Source: Lautropia sp.
Lineage (GTDB): Bacteria > Pseudomonadota > Gammaproteobacteria > Burkholderiales > Burkholderiaceae_E
DNA: 37,344 nt
Assembly (NCBI GenBank): GCA_030532895.1
Contig: JAUNKF010000032.1
Span: 1 to 37,344 of the forward strand
Direction of reading: 5' to 3'
Below, piece by piece: positions 8,668 through 16,481 of this stretch (positions are counted from its first letter, which is position 1; every line of letters begins with the position of its first letter). The notes under the pieces are model-generated. The model was not told where the DNA came from. It searched no databases and saw only the letters and a list, made by a program, of their open reading frames with translations. Position numbers and translations under genes: made by a program.

Positions 8668-9290
8668 TCAGAAACGGGCGTGCGATTTGGGATGATCGCC
8701 ATCGCCCTCGCGCGGATGATCATGCCGCTCGTCCGGCAACGGCTGCTTGCGTTCAGGCTGACGATCCCGGCCGTGCTCGTGATCATGGCGGTGCTGACGG
8801 TCTTCACGGTACGGTCGATGATTGGCATGCGAATCATCACGTGCCTGATGACGGTCATGCACCACATGCTCATGAACGACGGCCCCACTCATGGCAACCG
8901 GTGCCTGCTGCCGGGCAACGTGTGCATGCTCAACAGGAGGATGCTCATGCGTGTGTTCCTGTACGTGAGCGTGTGTGTGACCATACGCATGCGCCGGTTC
9001 GTGGCCATAAGAGTGGCTGTGGCTGTGGCTGTGGCTATGATCATCATGCGAATGGGCATGATGAGGATGCGCGTGATCATCCTGATGCTGGTGCTCACCC
9101 TGTCCATGATGATCCTGACACCCTGCACCATGATAGTGATGATGCCCTTCACCGTGAGCATGCCCATGATGGTGGTGATGCCCATGATGATGGCCGTGTT
9201 CATCCCCGTGGTCGTGGTGATGATGGTGCCCTTCGCCATGGTCATGCCCGTGATGGTGGTGGTGGTGGTGGTGATGCCCCGAATCGCCCT
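8668..9290 (-). repeat. Low-complexity His-codon repeat tract encoding the CbiX tail
   Basis: On the plus strand this tract reads as runs of gtg/atg-type triplets (for example 9250-9276) and short repeats such as ggctgt near 9015-9034; on the coding strand these are CAC/CAT histidine codons mixed with GGC, GAC and AGC. CAC and CAT both occur, so the tract is not a pure triplet expansion at DNA level. Repeat units are multiples of three, so length change by slippage would keep the cbiX frame. Confidence 0.85.
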
Positions 9291-10092
9291 TGAAAGGATC
9301 GGGTTTCATCAGATCATCCAGATCCATCACGGCACCGGGCAGGCCCTGCTGCATGTCGAGCACGCGCCGGGTCACCAGCTCGAACACCTCCGACTCGAAG
9401 CCCAGATAACCGGCATGCGCAAAACGCACCTGCGGATATTGACGTGCAAGATGGGCCATCTGCCGCTCGATGCGCTGGATCAGCGTGCCGGTGAAGAGGT
9501 AAAAAGGCAGCACGATGATCTGCGTCATGCCCAACTGCACCTGACGCTGCACGGCCTTTTCCAGGCGGGGAAAGGTGATGCCGGTAAACGCGATATCCAC
9601 CAGTTGATGATCGCCCAGCTCCCACAGCCAGCGGGCCATTTTTGCCACTTCACCGTTGGCCAAACGATCACTCGACCCACGGCCCAGCAGGATGACGCCC
9701 GTGCTTTCAGGGTCTGGCATGTCCATCGACAACATCGTGCGGCGAAGGTTGCGCTTCAGGATGCGCAAAAACGGATCACCTGCGCCCAGATGGGGAGCAT
9801 ACAAAAAGCTCACGGACGGATGACGCTTTTGGGCGGCCTTGATCGCCAGTGGCACGTCCACCCGCACATGGCCGGCCGCATTCAGGATCAGGGGCACCAC
9901 GAGCACCCGCTCGCTACCCTCAGCCGCCTTGTTGAGCCCCGCCGACAACAGCACATCGGCAAACTCGATGAAACAGACCTCGATGCGCCAACCGGGCTGC
10001 CGTGCTCGCCATTGTTCGGCGAATTTCAGGATTTCTTCATTGCCTTCGACGGCCCTCGATCCGTGACCGACCAAGAGAATCGTGTCTTTCAT
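8668..10092 (-). CDS. cbiX: Sirohydrochlorin cobaltochelatase CbiX with very long histidine-rich tail
   Basis: Class II chelatase that inserts cobalt into sirohydrochlorin, the entry step of the early-cobalt route. Residues 1-265 form two CbiX-type halves. The metal-site residues are likely H10 in LLVGHGSR and H75 in NAAGHVRVDVP; the second half has GRGSSD in place of GHGS, as in other long CbiX proteins. From about residue 269 to 474 the protein becomes a low-complexity tail holding about 70 histidines, including an unbroken run of nine at 273-281, then His-Asp, His-Gly, His-Ser and His-Ala repeats that fade into Arg/Asp/Pro-rich sequence. A His-rich stretch is known in some CbiX proteins, and cobalt or nickel storage or delivery is the usual suggestion; a tail this long is unusual. 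The ATG shares one base with the cobM stop (TGATG). Confidence 0.95.
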   Translation of the reverse strand: MKDTILLVGHGSRAVEGNEEILKFAEQWRARQPGWRIEVCFIEFADVLLSAGLNKAAEGSERVLVVPLILNAAGHVRVDVPLAIKAAQKRHPSVSFLYAPHLGAGDPFLRILKRNLRRTMLSMDMPDPESTGVILLGRGSSDRLANGEVAKMARWLWELGDHQLVDIAFTGITFPRLEKAVQRQVQLGMTQIIVLPFYLFTGTLIQRIERQMAHLARQYPQVRFAHAGYLGFESEVFELVTRRVLDMQQGLPGAVMDLDDLMKPDPFKGDSGHHHHHHHHHGHDHGEGHHHHHDHGDEHGHHHGHHHHHGHAHGEGHHHYHGAGCQDHHGQGEHQHQDDHAHPHHAHSHDDHSHSHSHSHSYGHEPAHAYGHTHAHVQEHTHEHPPVEHAHVARQQAPVAMSGAVVHEHVVHDRHQARDDSHANHRPYREDRQHRHDHEHGRDRQPERKQPLPDERHDHPREGDGDHPKSHARF

Positions 10093-11207
10093 CAGGATTT
10101 TCCTCGCATAGCGTGATCAGGTTGGGCGCCCGCAACCGGCAGCTTGTCTGCCGGTTGATCACCCTCGGGGCGCGATGATGCCGGGGTACGCTGTACGTCT
10201 TCTGATGCGTCTTGAACGTCCTGGGTGAAAACGGTTGTCTCCAGGCCGACGGGCTGGCTGGCCCGACGGAATCGATGCGTGAAACTCGCATCGTAGAGTT
10301 TGGATTTTGCCAGTGTCGGCCACTCACGTGCGCCGAGTGTGGGGCTGGCGATGATCATGCTCTGGCTGACGATTTTCGCCTGCCGGCAAGCTTCCTTCAC
10401 GGTGGCAAGCGTGGCGCGGATGATCTTTTCCTCGCCGGGCCAGCTGGCTTTGTGCACGACGACGATCGGCGAATCCTCGGGCCAGCCAGCTTCGCGCAGA
10501 TCACGCTGCACCTGACCCAACAGCGTGATCGAGAGGAACAGGCACAAGGTTGAGCGATGCCGGGCAAGGCTCACCAGATCCTCGCCCTCGGGCATCGGTG
10601 TGCGCCCTGCCACACGGGTCAGGATCACGGTCTGGCTCACTTCGGGCAGCGTCAGGCTCTCGACGGCAGCCGCCGCCGAGGCAAAAGCCGAGCTGACGCC
10701 CGGCACCACGGCCACCGGCACCCCGGCACGGTCGAGCGGCTGCACCATCTCGATCAGCGCGCCATAAAGCGACGGATCACCTGTCTGAAGCCGGATGACG
10801 ACCTCGTGCCGGGCGGCCCTGTCGATCAGCCAGGCACAGATCTCTTCGAGCGTCATGCCCTTGCTGTCGGCAATCTCGCAATTGGCCGGCGCCCAGCGCG
10901 TGGCCGCTTCACTCACGAGCGAACCGGCAAAGAGGATCGCTCCCGCCCGCGCGATCAAGTCTCGGCCCTTCACCGTGATCAGATCCGGGTCACCAGGGCC
11001 GGCGCCCACGAACCAGACGGTGCCCACGACAGCCTGCTGCCGACGCTGGCTACCGCCTGTATCCCTGCCTGCCTGCAAGGCTGTGTGCTTGTCCACCCCC
11101 ACGGCCCTGTCGGCAGCGGCCGCGCGCTCGGCGACATGACCGTTGCCGTTGCCGTTGCCGTTGCCAGCGAGCGTAACGGCGGCCGTGTCTGTCTTCAATC
11201 CTGCCAT
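10092..11207 (-). CDS. cobM: Precorrin-4 / cobalt-precorrin-4 C11-methyltransferase
   Basis: CobM/CbiF methylates C11. The core lies at about residues 62-315, with VGAGPGDPDLITVKG (67-81), LQTGDPSLYGALIE (140-153), VPGVSSAFASAAA (168-180) and HKASWPGEE (252-260). The protein has a roughly 60-residue N-terminal extension that includes four Gly-Asn repeats (15-22) and a C-terminal extension of about 55 residues rich in Gln, Asp and Pro; typical CbiF is about 250-260 residues. The ATG at 11207 overlaps the end of cobU by 13 nt. A later start close to residue 60 cannot be excluded but no ATG lies there. Stop and cbiX start share one base, so the two are translationally coupled. Confidence 0.94.
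   Translation of the reverse strand: MAGLKTDTAAVTLAGNGNGNGNGHVAERAAAADRAVGVDKHTALQAGRDTGGSQRRQQAVVGTVWFVGAGPGDPDLITVKGRDLIARAGAILFAGSLVSEAATRWAPANCEIADSKGMTLEEICAWLIDRAARHEVVIRLQTGDPSLYGALIEMVQPLDRAGVPVAVVPGVSSAFASAAAAVESLTLPEVSQTVILTRVAGRTPMPEGEDLVSLARHRSTLCLFLSITLLGQVQRDLREAGWPEDSPIVVVHKASWPGEEKIIRATLATVKEACRQAKIVSQSMIIASPTLGAREWPTLAKSKLYDASFTHRFRRASQPVGLETTVFTQDVQDASEDVQRTPASSRPEGDQPADKLPVAGAQPDHAMRGKS
11141..11167 (-). repeat. Hexanucleotide tandem repeat in cobM (ccgttg on plus strand)
   Basis: About four copies of the plus-strand unit ccgttg encode the Gly-Asn repeats near the N-terminus of CobM. The unit is a multiple of three, so copy-number change alters protein length but not frame. 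Confidence 0.85.
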
Positions 11208-12016
11208 TCGATGCGCTCACCCTTGGCGTTCTTGATGAATTTGCGGGCCTTGGTGGGCGCAGCGGCCACACCGGGCACCGGCTGGCCCGCCAAGCCGTGA
11301 CCCGCCACATGGCCTGCGGTCTCGGGCAAAACAGCGCCATCCACTTGCACCGCAAGGGGATCATGAGCCATCGCCGCGTCCATGCCTTCGACCGCGTTCA
11401 CCATGCCCGCCCCAGCCATCAACCCACCCGCCGGTTTCAGCCACAATGGCAAGCCAGCCGCCATCAGGCAGACGCGATCACAACGGGCCGCCACCTGCTG
11501 ATTGAGCCACCCGAGCGCATCCACATAGGCGCGCACCTCGCGCCCCAGCGGCACCACGCCCAGACCGATTTCATTGCTCACCATCACAACCGGGCCGCGC
11601 ACCTCTTCGATCGCCTTCAGAAAAGCCTGCGTGCCCTCCGCCTCGGCAAAGCCTTCCAGCTGCAGAGCCTGATTGACCAGCCAGAGCGTGAGGCAATCGA
11701 CCACGACCAGACAGTCCGGCGACAGATGCTGTTGCAACGCATCGGCCAAGGCCAGCGGCGCCTCCACCGTCTGCATCGACGGCAGACGAGCTGCCCGGTC
11801 GGCCCGATGCCGCTCGATGCGCGCACGCATCTCATCATCCTGCGCCGTGCCCGTTGCAATGAATACGGCACGCCGTCCCGGCACGCCTGCCCCCAGCCAA
11901 GCTTGCGCCAAGGCTTCGGCCCGCCGCGACTTGCCACTGCGCTGGCCGCCCAGAATCAGCTCCCGAAAGACGGGGGATGGCGCGGCTGATGATGGAGAAG
12001 GAACCGAGGGTGACAT
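11195..12016 (-). CDS. cobU: Adenosylcobinamide kinase / adenosylcobinamide-phosphate guanylyltransferase
   Basis: CobU/CobP phosphorylates adenosylcobinamide and then forms the GDP derivative, in nucleotide-loop assembly. Seen are the P-loop GGQRSGKS (23-30 from the ATG at 12016), the VVVDCLTLWLVN block, VSNEIGLGVVP and the LNQQVAARCD region that normally closes the protein. About 90 further residues follow (Ala/Gly/Val-rich, ending KFIKNAKGERIEWQD), which is longer than usual CobU (about 180 residues). The start is uncertain: the ATG at 12016 fits the domain, but the same frame is open to a TTG at 12130, and neither has a good ribosome site. The gene follows cbiA and overlaps cobM by 13 nt. 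Confidence 0.88.
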   Translation of the reverse strand: MSPSVPSPSSAAPSPVFRELILGGQRSGKSRRAEALAQAWLGAGVPGRRAVFIATGTAQDDEMRARIERHRADRAARLPSMQTVEAPLALADALQQHLSPDCLVVVDCLTLWLVNQALQLEGFAEAEGTQAFLKAIEEVRGPVVMVSNEIGLGVVPLGREVRAYVDALGWLNQQVAARCDRVCLMAAGLPLWLKPAGGLMAGAGMVNAVEGMDAAMAHDPLAVQVDGAVLPETAGHVAGHGLAGQPVPGVAAAPTKARKFIKNAKGERIEWQD

Positions 12017-12213
12017 GGATGATGACGCGGAAGAAGTCAAAGAGGAAAAGAAAATCGGATTCGGGAAGAAACCGGCATTGATATAAGCGCTTCGTACACC
12101 GGATATCAGGCTGGTATCAGGGATCAACAAGCCTCAGACATCAGCAACAGGCCACCGGGTGTGTGACATCAGCCCCTGATACCTGAGCCGGAGATGATAA
12201 GCACACAACAACA
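12017..12213. other. Gap between cbiA and cobU, possible cobU N-terminus
   Basis: This stretch of 197 bases holds an in-frame upstream extension of cobU (to TTG 12130) and otherwise no gene or hairpin I can support. If cobU really starts at 12016 this is an unusually long gap for this operon. Confidence 0.5.
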
Positions 12214-13947
12214 TCAACCCCCATCACCTTCATCCGTTTCAGGCGCCGGCAAAAACAGGGCCGCTGCACGCCACGGATTGCTGGCAAACCACGCATGAAA
12301 ATAACTGGCCTGCAATTGCCGATACCGATAGACCGCCTCACCTTTGTCGGGCGACACCGGCTGATCGGGCCGACTGCTGCGCGCCACCGGCACAAGCGGG
12401 GTATCGCACAGCGAATAATGGAAGGTGTGACCCCGTAGCGGGCGATCCAGTTGATCCGGGTTAGGTTGCGGTTGCGGCCAGGCCAATTGTTGCATGCCCA
12501 GGCCCGCCACGCGCGACTGAAAGACGATCTGGCCCGGCAGCAGGCCCCACATCGGCCAGTGCTGGCCTTCAAAGCTCATCTGCTCGAACAAGGGCAGCAT
12601 GCCCCCACATTCGGCCCAGACTGGTTTGTCTGCTGCCACATGCTGACGGATCTGCTCCGCCAAGGTCTGACATCGGCCCAGCGCCTCGGCATGCAACTCC
12701 GGATAGCCGCCCGGCAGCCACAGCGCATCGCAGGCCGGCAGCGAATCACCCGCCAGCGGACTGAAGAAAACGAGTTCGGCCCCCAAAGCCTGCAAGGTGT
12801 CGAGATTGGCCGGATAGATGAAGGAAAAGGCCGCATCGCGGGCGACGGCAATGCGCCGGCCAGCCAGCAGGGCCGGAAGGGGCTGGATAACCCCCATCAC
12901 CCAGGATGAACCGAGCTTCCCCGGCTCAAATGACGGCAGCGCAACATCCGGCGGCAGAAAATCCGTCTGCCACGCCACCAGCCGCGCTTCATCGAGCTGC
13001 CCCAGCACCGTATCGACCAGCGCATCGGCCGCCGCGTCGAGCCGTGCAAGTGCATCCGGCAGTTCACTGCCCGCAATCAGGCCCAGATGACGGGAAGGCA
13101 GGCCAAAGCGCTCATCACGCAAGACGGCCCCCAGAAAAGTCCCGCTCCGTCGATCATCGTCATCATCACGGCCACCCGCCGCACCAGCCTGAACCGGCGC
13201 CGCGTAACCAGCGCCCGACCCACCTGCCCTTGACGACGGAACGGCAGCCGGTGTCGGTGTCGGTGTCGGTGTCGCCAGCGATGATGCCACCTTGGCCACG
13301 GCGCCTTCATGCTCCAGCGGCTTGTGAGCCGCCCCCTTCGTTTCTGCCAAAGCCCCCGGCCGCTGCCGGATCGCATCGGCCAACAGTTGTGCATGCCGCG
13401 GGCTGGCCACCCGGTTGGCCAGCGCACCGGCCCACCGCAGGCCCGGCATCCAGGTTGCCAGCCCATGCGCCAGCGCCCCGAAGGTGCCCACCATCTTGCC
13501 CGCGTCGATCACCGCCATCACCGGCATGCCAAGGCGCTGTGCCAATTCCGCCGCCGACGGTGTGCCGTCATACAGGCCCATCACCCCTTCCACGATGATC
13601 AGATCGGCCTCCGCCGCCGCCTCATAAAGGCGCTGGCGGATATCGGCCTCCCCCGTCATCCACAAATCCAGGTTGTTAACCGTGGCCCCCGAGGCCATCG
13701 TGTGCCAGCCCGGATCCAGAAAATCCGGCCCATACTTGAACACCCGCACCCGCCGGCCCTGCCGTGTCAGCAGACGCGCCAGCGCCGCCACCACCGTCGT
13801 CTTCCCATGCCCAGAGGCCGGCGCACTCACCAGCACCGCCGGCACACGACGCACCCCCTGCTGCGCGCACGCAGCCGGTGAGTCTTGAACCGACACAGGA
13901 AAAGCCGACACCGAAGCGGCTTCAGAACGGGAATCTGGGGATGACAT
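12214..13947 (-). CDS. cbiA: Cobyrinate a,c-diamide synthase
   Basis: CbiA/CobB amidates the a and c side chains of cobyrinate using glutamine and ATP. The N-terminal ATP-grasping domain shows the P-loop-like SAPASGHGKTT (41-51), KYGPDFLDPGWH (71-82) and EGVMGLYDG (120-128). The C-terminal class I glutamine amidotransferase domain has LPGGYPELHAEAL (411-423), the nucleophile C447 in WAECGGM and a histidine near 551 in SYFHAWF. Residues about 200-266 are an Ala/Gly/Pro-rich insert with a Thr-Pro repeat and five consecutive Asp, between the two domains, not present in typical CbiA. It is the first gene after the cobalamin riboswitch. The ATG at 13947 has only a weak GAG upstream. Confidence 0.95.
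   Translation of the reverse strand: MSSPDSRSEAASVSAFPVSVQDSPAACAQQGVRRVPAVLVSAPASGHGKTTVVAALARLLTRQGRRVRVFKYGPDFLDPGWHTMASGATVNNLDLWMTGEADIRQRLYEAAAEADLIIVEGVMGLYDGTPSAAELAQRLGMPVMAVIDAGKMVGTFGALAHGLATWMPGLRWAGALANRVASPRHAQLLADAIRQRPGALAETKGAAHKPLEHEGAVAKVASSLATPTPTPTPAAVPSSRAGGSGAGYAAPVQAGAAGGRDDDDDRRSGTFLGAVLRDERFGLPSRHLGLIAGSELPDALARLDAAADALVDTVLGQLDEARLVAWQTDFLPPDVALPSFEPGKLGSSWVMGVIQPLPALLAGRRIAVARDAAFSFIYPANLDTLQALGAELVFFSPLAGDSLPACDALWLPGGYPELHAEALGRCQTLAEQIRQHVAADKPVWAECGGMLPLFEQMSFEGQHWPMWGLLPGQIVFQSRVAGLGMQQLAWPQPQPNPDQLDRPLRGHTFHYSLCDTPLVPVARSSRPDQPVSPDKGEAVYRYRQLQASYFHAWFASNPWRAAALFLPAPETDEGDGG
13249..13275 (-). repeat. Hexanucleotide tandem repeat in cbiA (ggtgtc on plus strand)
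   Basis: Four copies of ggtgtc on the plus strand encode the Thr-Pro repeat in the inter-domain insert of CbiA. As with the repeat in cobM, slippage would preserve frame. Confidence 0.85.
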
Positions 13948-14159
13948 CGAACACTCGAAGAGACGCCCTCGCGCCGGCCTCCCCGCCGACAGTGGGCTGA
14001 CTGGCGCGTCTGCATCGAATCATCCGAACCGCTTGGTCTGACCGGCCTGATGAGCCAGCCAGCAGCCTTTCGGCCTCAGGACATCACTCAAACCGTATCG
14101 ACACAAGGCCGAAACAAGCCTCGGGCCAACCGCTCAGATCAATCGCTCAGATGAAATGC
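13948..14159 (-). other. Leader between cobalamin aptamer and cbiA (expression platform)
   Basis: About 210 bases between the aptamer and the cbiA start. No gene is supported here. A short direct repeat containing cgctcagat (plus strand, around 14131-14154) occurs twice, and the stretch includes several GC-rich complementary segments that could form the switching helices. No clear T-tract terminator is seen, so translational or Rho-dependent control is as likely as intrinsic termination. Confidence 0.5.
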
Positions 14160-14436
14160 GAACACACCGCGTGTTGGCCGGTATCCGGGCTGGCGGCACA
14201 AACAGATGGATCACCTTCCCGGCCTTTGCGCCTGCCGTATTGCCACCGGATAGTGGCGAACATGACAGGTGAACAGCCAGTGGCGTCGAAGACCCTCTGT
14301 GGCGGCAGGCACCCGACAAGAGCGCCCACCCTGCCGCACGACCGTTGCGGGGGCAGCGCAGGTCAGCCCCAGCGCCACACCGGCCCTGGTTCCTCCTGCT
14401 TCCCGTTTAACCGCGCCCCCGAGAACCAGAGGCGCG
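14160..14436 (-). promoter_or_regulatory. Cobalamin (adenosylcobalamin) riboswitch controlling the cob operon
   Basis: Read on the minus strand, the conserved elements appear in correct order: the P3 strand CTGGTTC (about 14423-14429), AAACGGGAA, the closing GGAACC, CCGGTG, a GC-rich arm with GGGGCTGACC, the CCCGCAACGGT core, then GCCACTG (near 14280) and the B12 box AGCCCGGATACCGGCC at 14176-14191. A small hairpin with arms AACAC and GTGTT follows directly (14161-14175), in the position of the L13 kissing-loop helix. Binding of adenosylcobalamin normally switches the downstream operon off. It sits upstream of cbiA and so probably governs all twelve genes down to the ferredoxin. Confidence 0.93.
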
Positions 14437-14451
14437 AGCACCAACGCCGCG

Positions 14452-14457
14452 ATTGTA
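14452..14457 (-). promoter_or_regulatory. Candidate -10 element for the riboswitch transcript
   Basis: TACAAT on the minus strand would place a transcription start near 14445, about ten bases before the first conserved aptamer helix. No good -35 hexamer is seen at 16-18 bp, so the call rests on position and the -10 alone. Confidence 0.35.
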
Positions 14458-14467
14458 GCCGCAAGCC

Positions 14468-14491
14468 AAAAGCCCTTAGCCGCATGGGGCT
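14468..14491 (-). terminator. Weak terminator-like hairpin after the glycosidase-like gene
   Basis: On the minus strand AGCCC pairs with GGGCT around an 11-base loop and is followed by TTTT. It lies just after the stop codon at 14501 and just before the riboswitch promoter candidate, the right place to separate the two transcripts. The five-pair stem is short. Confidence 0.4.
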
Positions 14492-14500
14492 ATATACCTG

Positions 14501-16417
14501 TCACCGATACACGAAGGCCCAGGCAATACGACGAGTTGGAGCAAAGATCAAATCTCTTACCCTTCTAAGACGATTCAATAGCTGGCCATTGACAATCATG
14601 CCAGCTGCTGAGCCGCCATCCAGGCGTATGGCGTTCCTTACACCCAAAGCGATAAAAACCTGACACAACTCTGCCCCCGTTGTTTCTCCTGTACTAGTGG
14701 AAGACAGAAAGACCATCTTACCTTCTGGTGTCTCACCTACCGCAGACCATCGATTTCGATCATTGCCGCCAGAGCAAACTCCATCTCTTAGTATAGAGGT
14801 GGATGAACTGATCACTACAGGAATATCGTTCGCCCATCCCCTTAGGTGACCACTCATCAAGCGCCAATCATTTGACCACCTTGATCGCCCCGTAGACGAA
14901 TGAAACACAGCTACAAATTTTCTGCCCGCTGGCTGACCATTCTCATCCTCATTGGAACCAATCGTGAAACGGTGACCAGTTTCATAGTTATATCCTTTAA
15001 CGAATCCATCAGCAATCCCAGCACTGTTTATGAAAACCCCTTTATCTCCTCTCCATGTAAATCCATTAATCAAAACCCGAAACCCCTGGTATGAATTTAG
15101 GCGCGACAGAGTCAAAACCCATTCATTTTCCAACGGCCTGTAAGTAAGCGATCGATATACAACGTCATAGGATCCCCCTCCTCCCATTGACCAAGCATTT
15201 GTCACCACCATATGCACGAAAGGGGGAACATCCGTACAAGCCGATGGAAGATGAAACATACCTCCCGTCTTCAACGACAAATCCATCTTCTCCTGAAAAT
15301 CAACATCCTTAATCAAGTTGAGGCATGATGAAAGACCTGCCCGTTGAGCACGAAAGGTGCTACCAAAATCCCTTCCTGTTTTCTGACCAGGCCGGAACAT
15401 TGCCTCAAAATTCAGACGAGAAGCATCTTCTGTATCCCAAATCGAAATACTCACCGTCTTGAAATCCACATTAGCCAAGCTGGCCGCATCAGGATCGCCC
15501 AAACGGTTTTCAAGTCTCAGCTTATGATCGGCAAACGGCGGAACCCTTAATTGGAAAGGTTTTTTTAACTTGACAGTAGGAGCAATTACCACATCGGGAT
15601 ACAATCCTCCCGTATCATCGACCATAACCACGAAAACGTGCGGCCTCTTCAATGCCCCTGCTGGCATTTCCAATTGAACGCCATGATTCAATTGATGCGA
15701 CACGCCCATCAACGGGTTGTAGAACAAATAGCTGGCAGAGGGATCCTCATAGACGTAAGATGCCGACACCGTTTTAAGGCTGACCAAGGCCGCTCTCTTC
15801 TGAGAATCTGCTTCAGAGGGCGATGGTTCGTTCCCCTGCAGACCTAACAGCAACTTGGCACGATTGGCCATGTACTGAAGAAACCAAGGCTCAGGCAGTC
15901 TAGCTTCGGAGACCACTACGTCTCCTTGTCGATTTTGTGCATACAACCGAACATGGGTTAATGTGCCAGCCGGCATATGGTTTGTCCCCAGAAGGACAGC
16001 TGTCTCCATTCCTTCACTGGAAACCGCTCGTACTCGCCCCGTCAGATCAGCAGGCACACATAGCTTTTGAGCACAAAGCTCAATCTTCGTGACCTCCTTC
16101 AAATCCAGTGGTTTACGATCCAGCCCTGTGACATAGACCTCAACCGTTGCCTCTTCAAAGCTCGGGCCTGCCCGGACGATATCTTCCATTTCCTTACGGG
16201 AAGATTCGCTTTCCCCCTTTTCAAGGAAGTCCAGCGGATTCAGCTCCTTATTCGACTCCAGATGGTGTTTTTGAAGAACAGAGACCCCCTCTTCTTGCGA
16301 GGAAGTCGACTGCTGGGCTTGTGCCTGCATCATGGGAAGGCAGATTGACGCCACGAACAAGCACCTCTTCGCCCAAACTTTCCATTGCGCGCCGCGTTGA
16401 CTCACGTCTCGAAACAT
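14501..16417 (-). CDS. Exported phosphodiester-glycosidase-like (NAGPA-domain) protein
   Basis: A 638-residue protein with a Sec signal peptide (basic start, hydrophobic CLFVASICLPMM, probable cut after AQA near residue 35). The C-terminal part resembles the NAGPA/phosphodiester glycosidase family: WSAVGETPEGKMVFLSS, a GAELCQVFIALGV helix and the hallmark LDGGSAAGMIVNG beginning at about residue 599. Family members remove or expose sugars by cleaving phosphodiester-linked glycans, but many bacterial members have no known substrate. The 350 or so residues before it are not recognised and look beta-rich. The start at 16417 has GGGAGG five bases upstream. The gene is visibly more AT-rich than its neighbours and stands alone, with its own promoter candidate and unrelated flanks, suggesting an accessory, possibly acquired, gene. 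Confidence 0.75.
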   Translation of the reverse strand: MFRDVSQRGAQWKVWAKRCLFVASICLPMMQAQAQQSTSSQEEGVSVLQKHHLESNKELNPLDFLEKGESESSRKEMEDIVRAGPSFEEATVEVYVTGLDRKPLDLKEVTKIELCAQKLCVPADLTGRVRAVSSEGMETAVLLGTNHMPAGTLTHVRLYAQNRQGDVVVSEARLPEPWFLQYMANRAKLLLGLQGNEPSPSEADSQKRAALVSLKTVSASYVYEDPSASYLFYNPLMGVSHQLNHGVQLEMPAGALKRPHVFVVMVDDTGGLYPDVVIAPTVKLKKPFQLRVPPFADHKLRLENRLGDPDAASLANVDFKTVSISIWDTEDASRLNFEAMFRPGQKTGRDFGSTFRAQRAGLSSCLNLIKDVDFQEKMDLSLKTGGMFHLPSACTDVPPFVHMVVTNAWSMGGGGSYDVVYRSLTYRPLENEWVLTLSRLNSYQGFRVLINGFTWRGDKGVFINSAGIADGFVKGYNYETGHRFTIGSNEDENGQPAGRKFVAVFHSSTGRSRWSNDWRLMSGHLRGWANDIPVVISSSTSILRDGVCSGGNDRNRWSAVGETPEGKMVFLSSTSTGETTGAELCQVFIALGVRNAIRLDGGSAAGMIVNGQLLNRLRRVRDLIFAPTRRIAWAFVYR

Positions 16418-16452
16418 GATGCCTCCCAACAAATTGTTTCATACGTAATAAA

Positions 16453-16481
16453 AAGATACAGCCAAGAGGTTACGCCATCAA
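16453..16481 (-). promoter_or_regulatory. Sigma70-type promoter candidate for the glycosidase-like gene
   Basis: On the minus strand TTGATG (16476-16481) and TATCTT (16453-16458) are separated by exactly 17 bp, about 35 nt upstream of the start codon at 16417. An AT-rich inverted repeat lies directly upstream and could act as an UP element or operator. Confidence 0.5.

Noticed and set aside
8635-10116. 493-codon open frame on the plus strand with Met/Val-rich, membrane-like sequence
   Set aside because: It is the antisense of cbiX; histidine codons read backwards give Met and Val codons, which explains the apparent hydrophobic protein.
14151-14663. 170-codon plus-strand frame
   Set aside because: It overlaps the cobalamin riboswitch and the end of the glycosidase-like gene on the opposite strand, and has no ribosome site.
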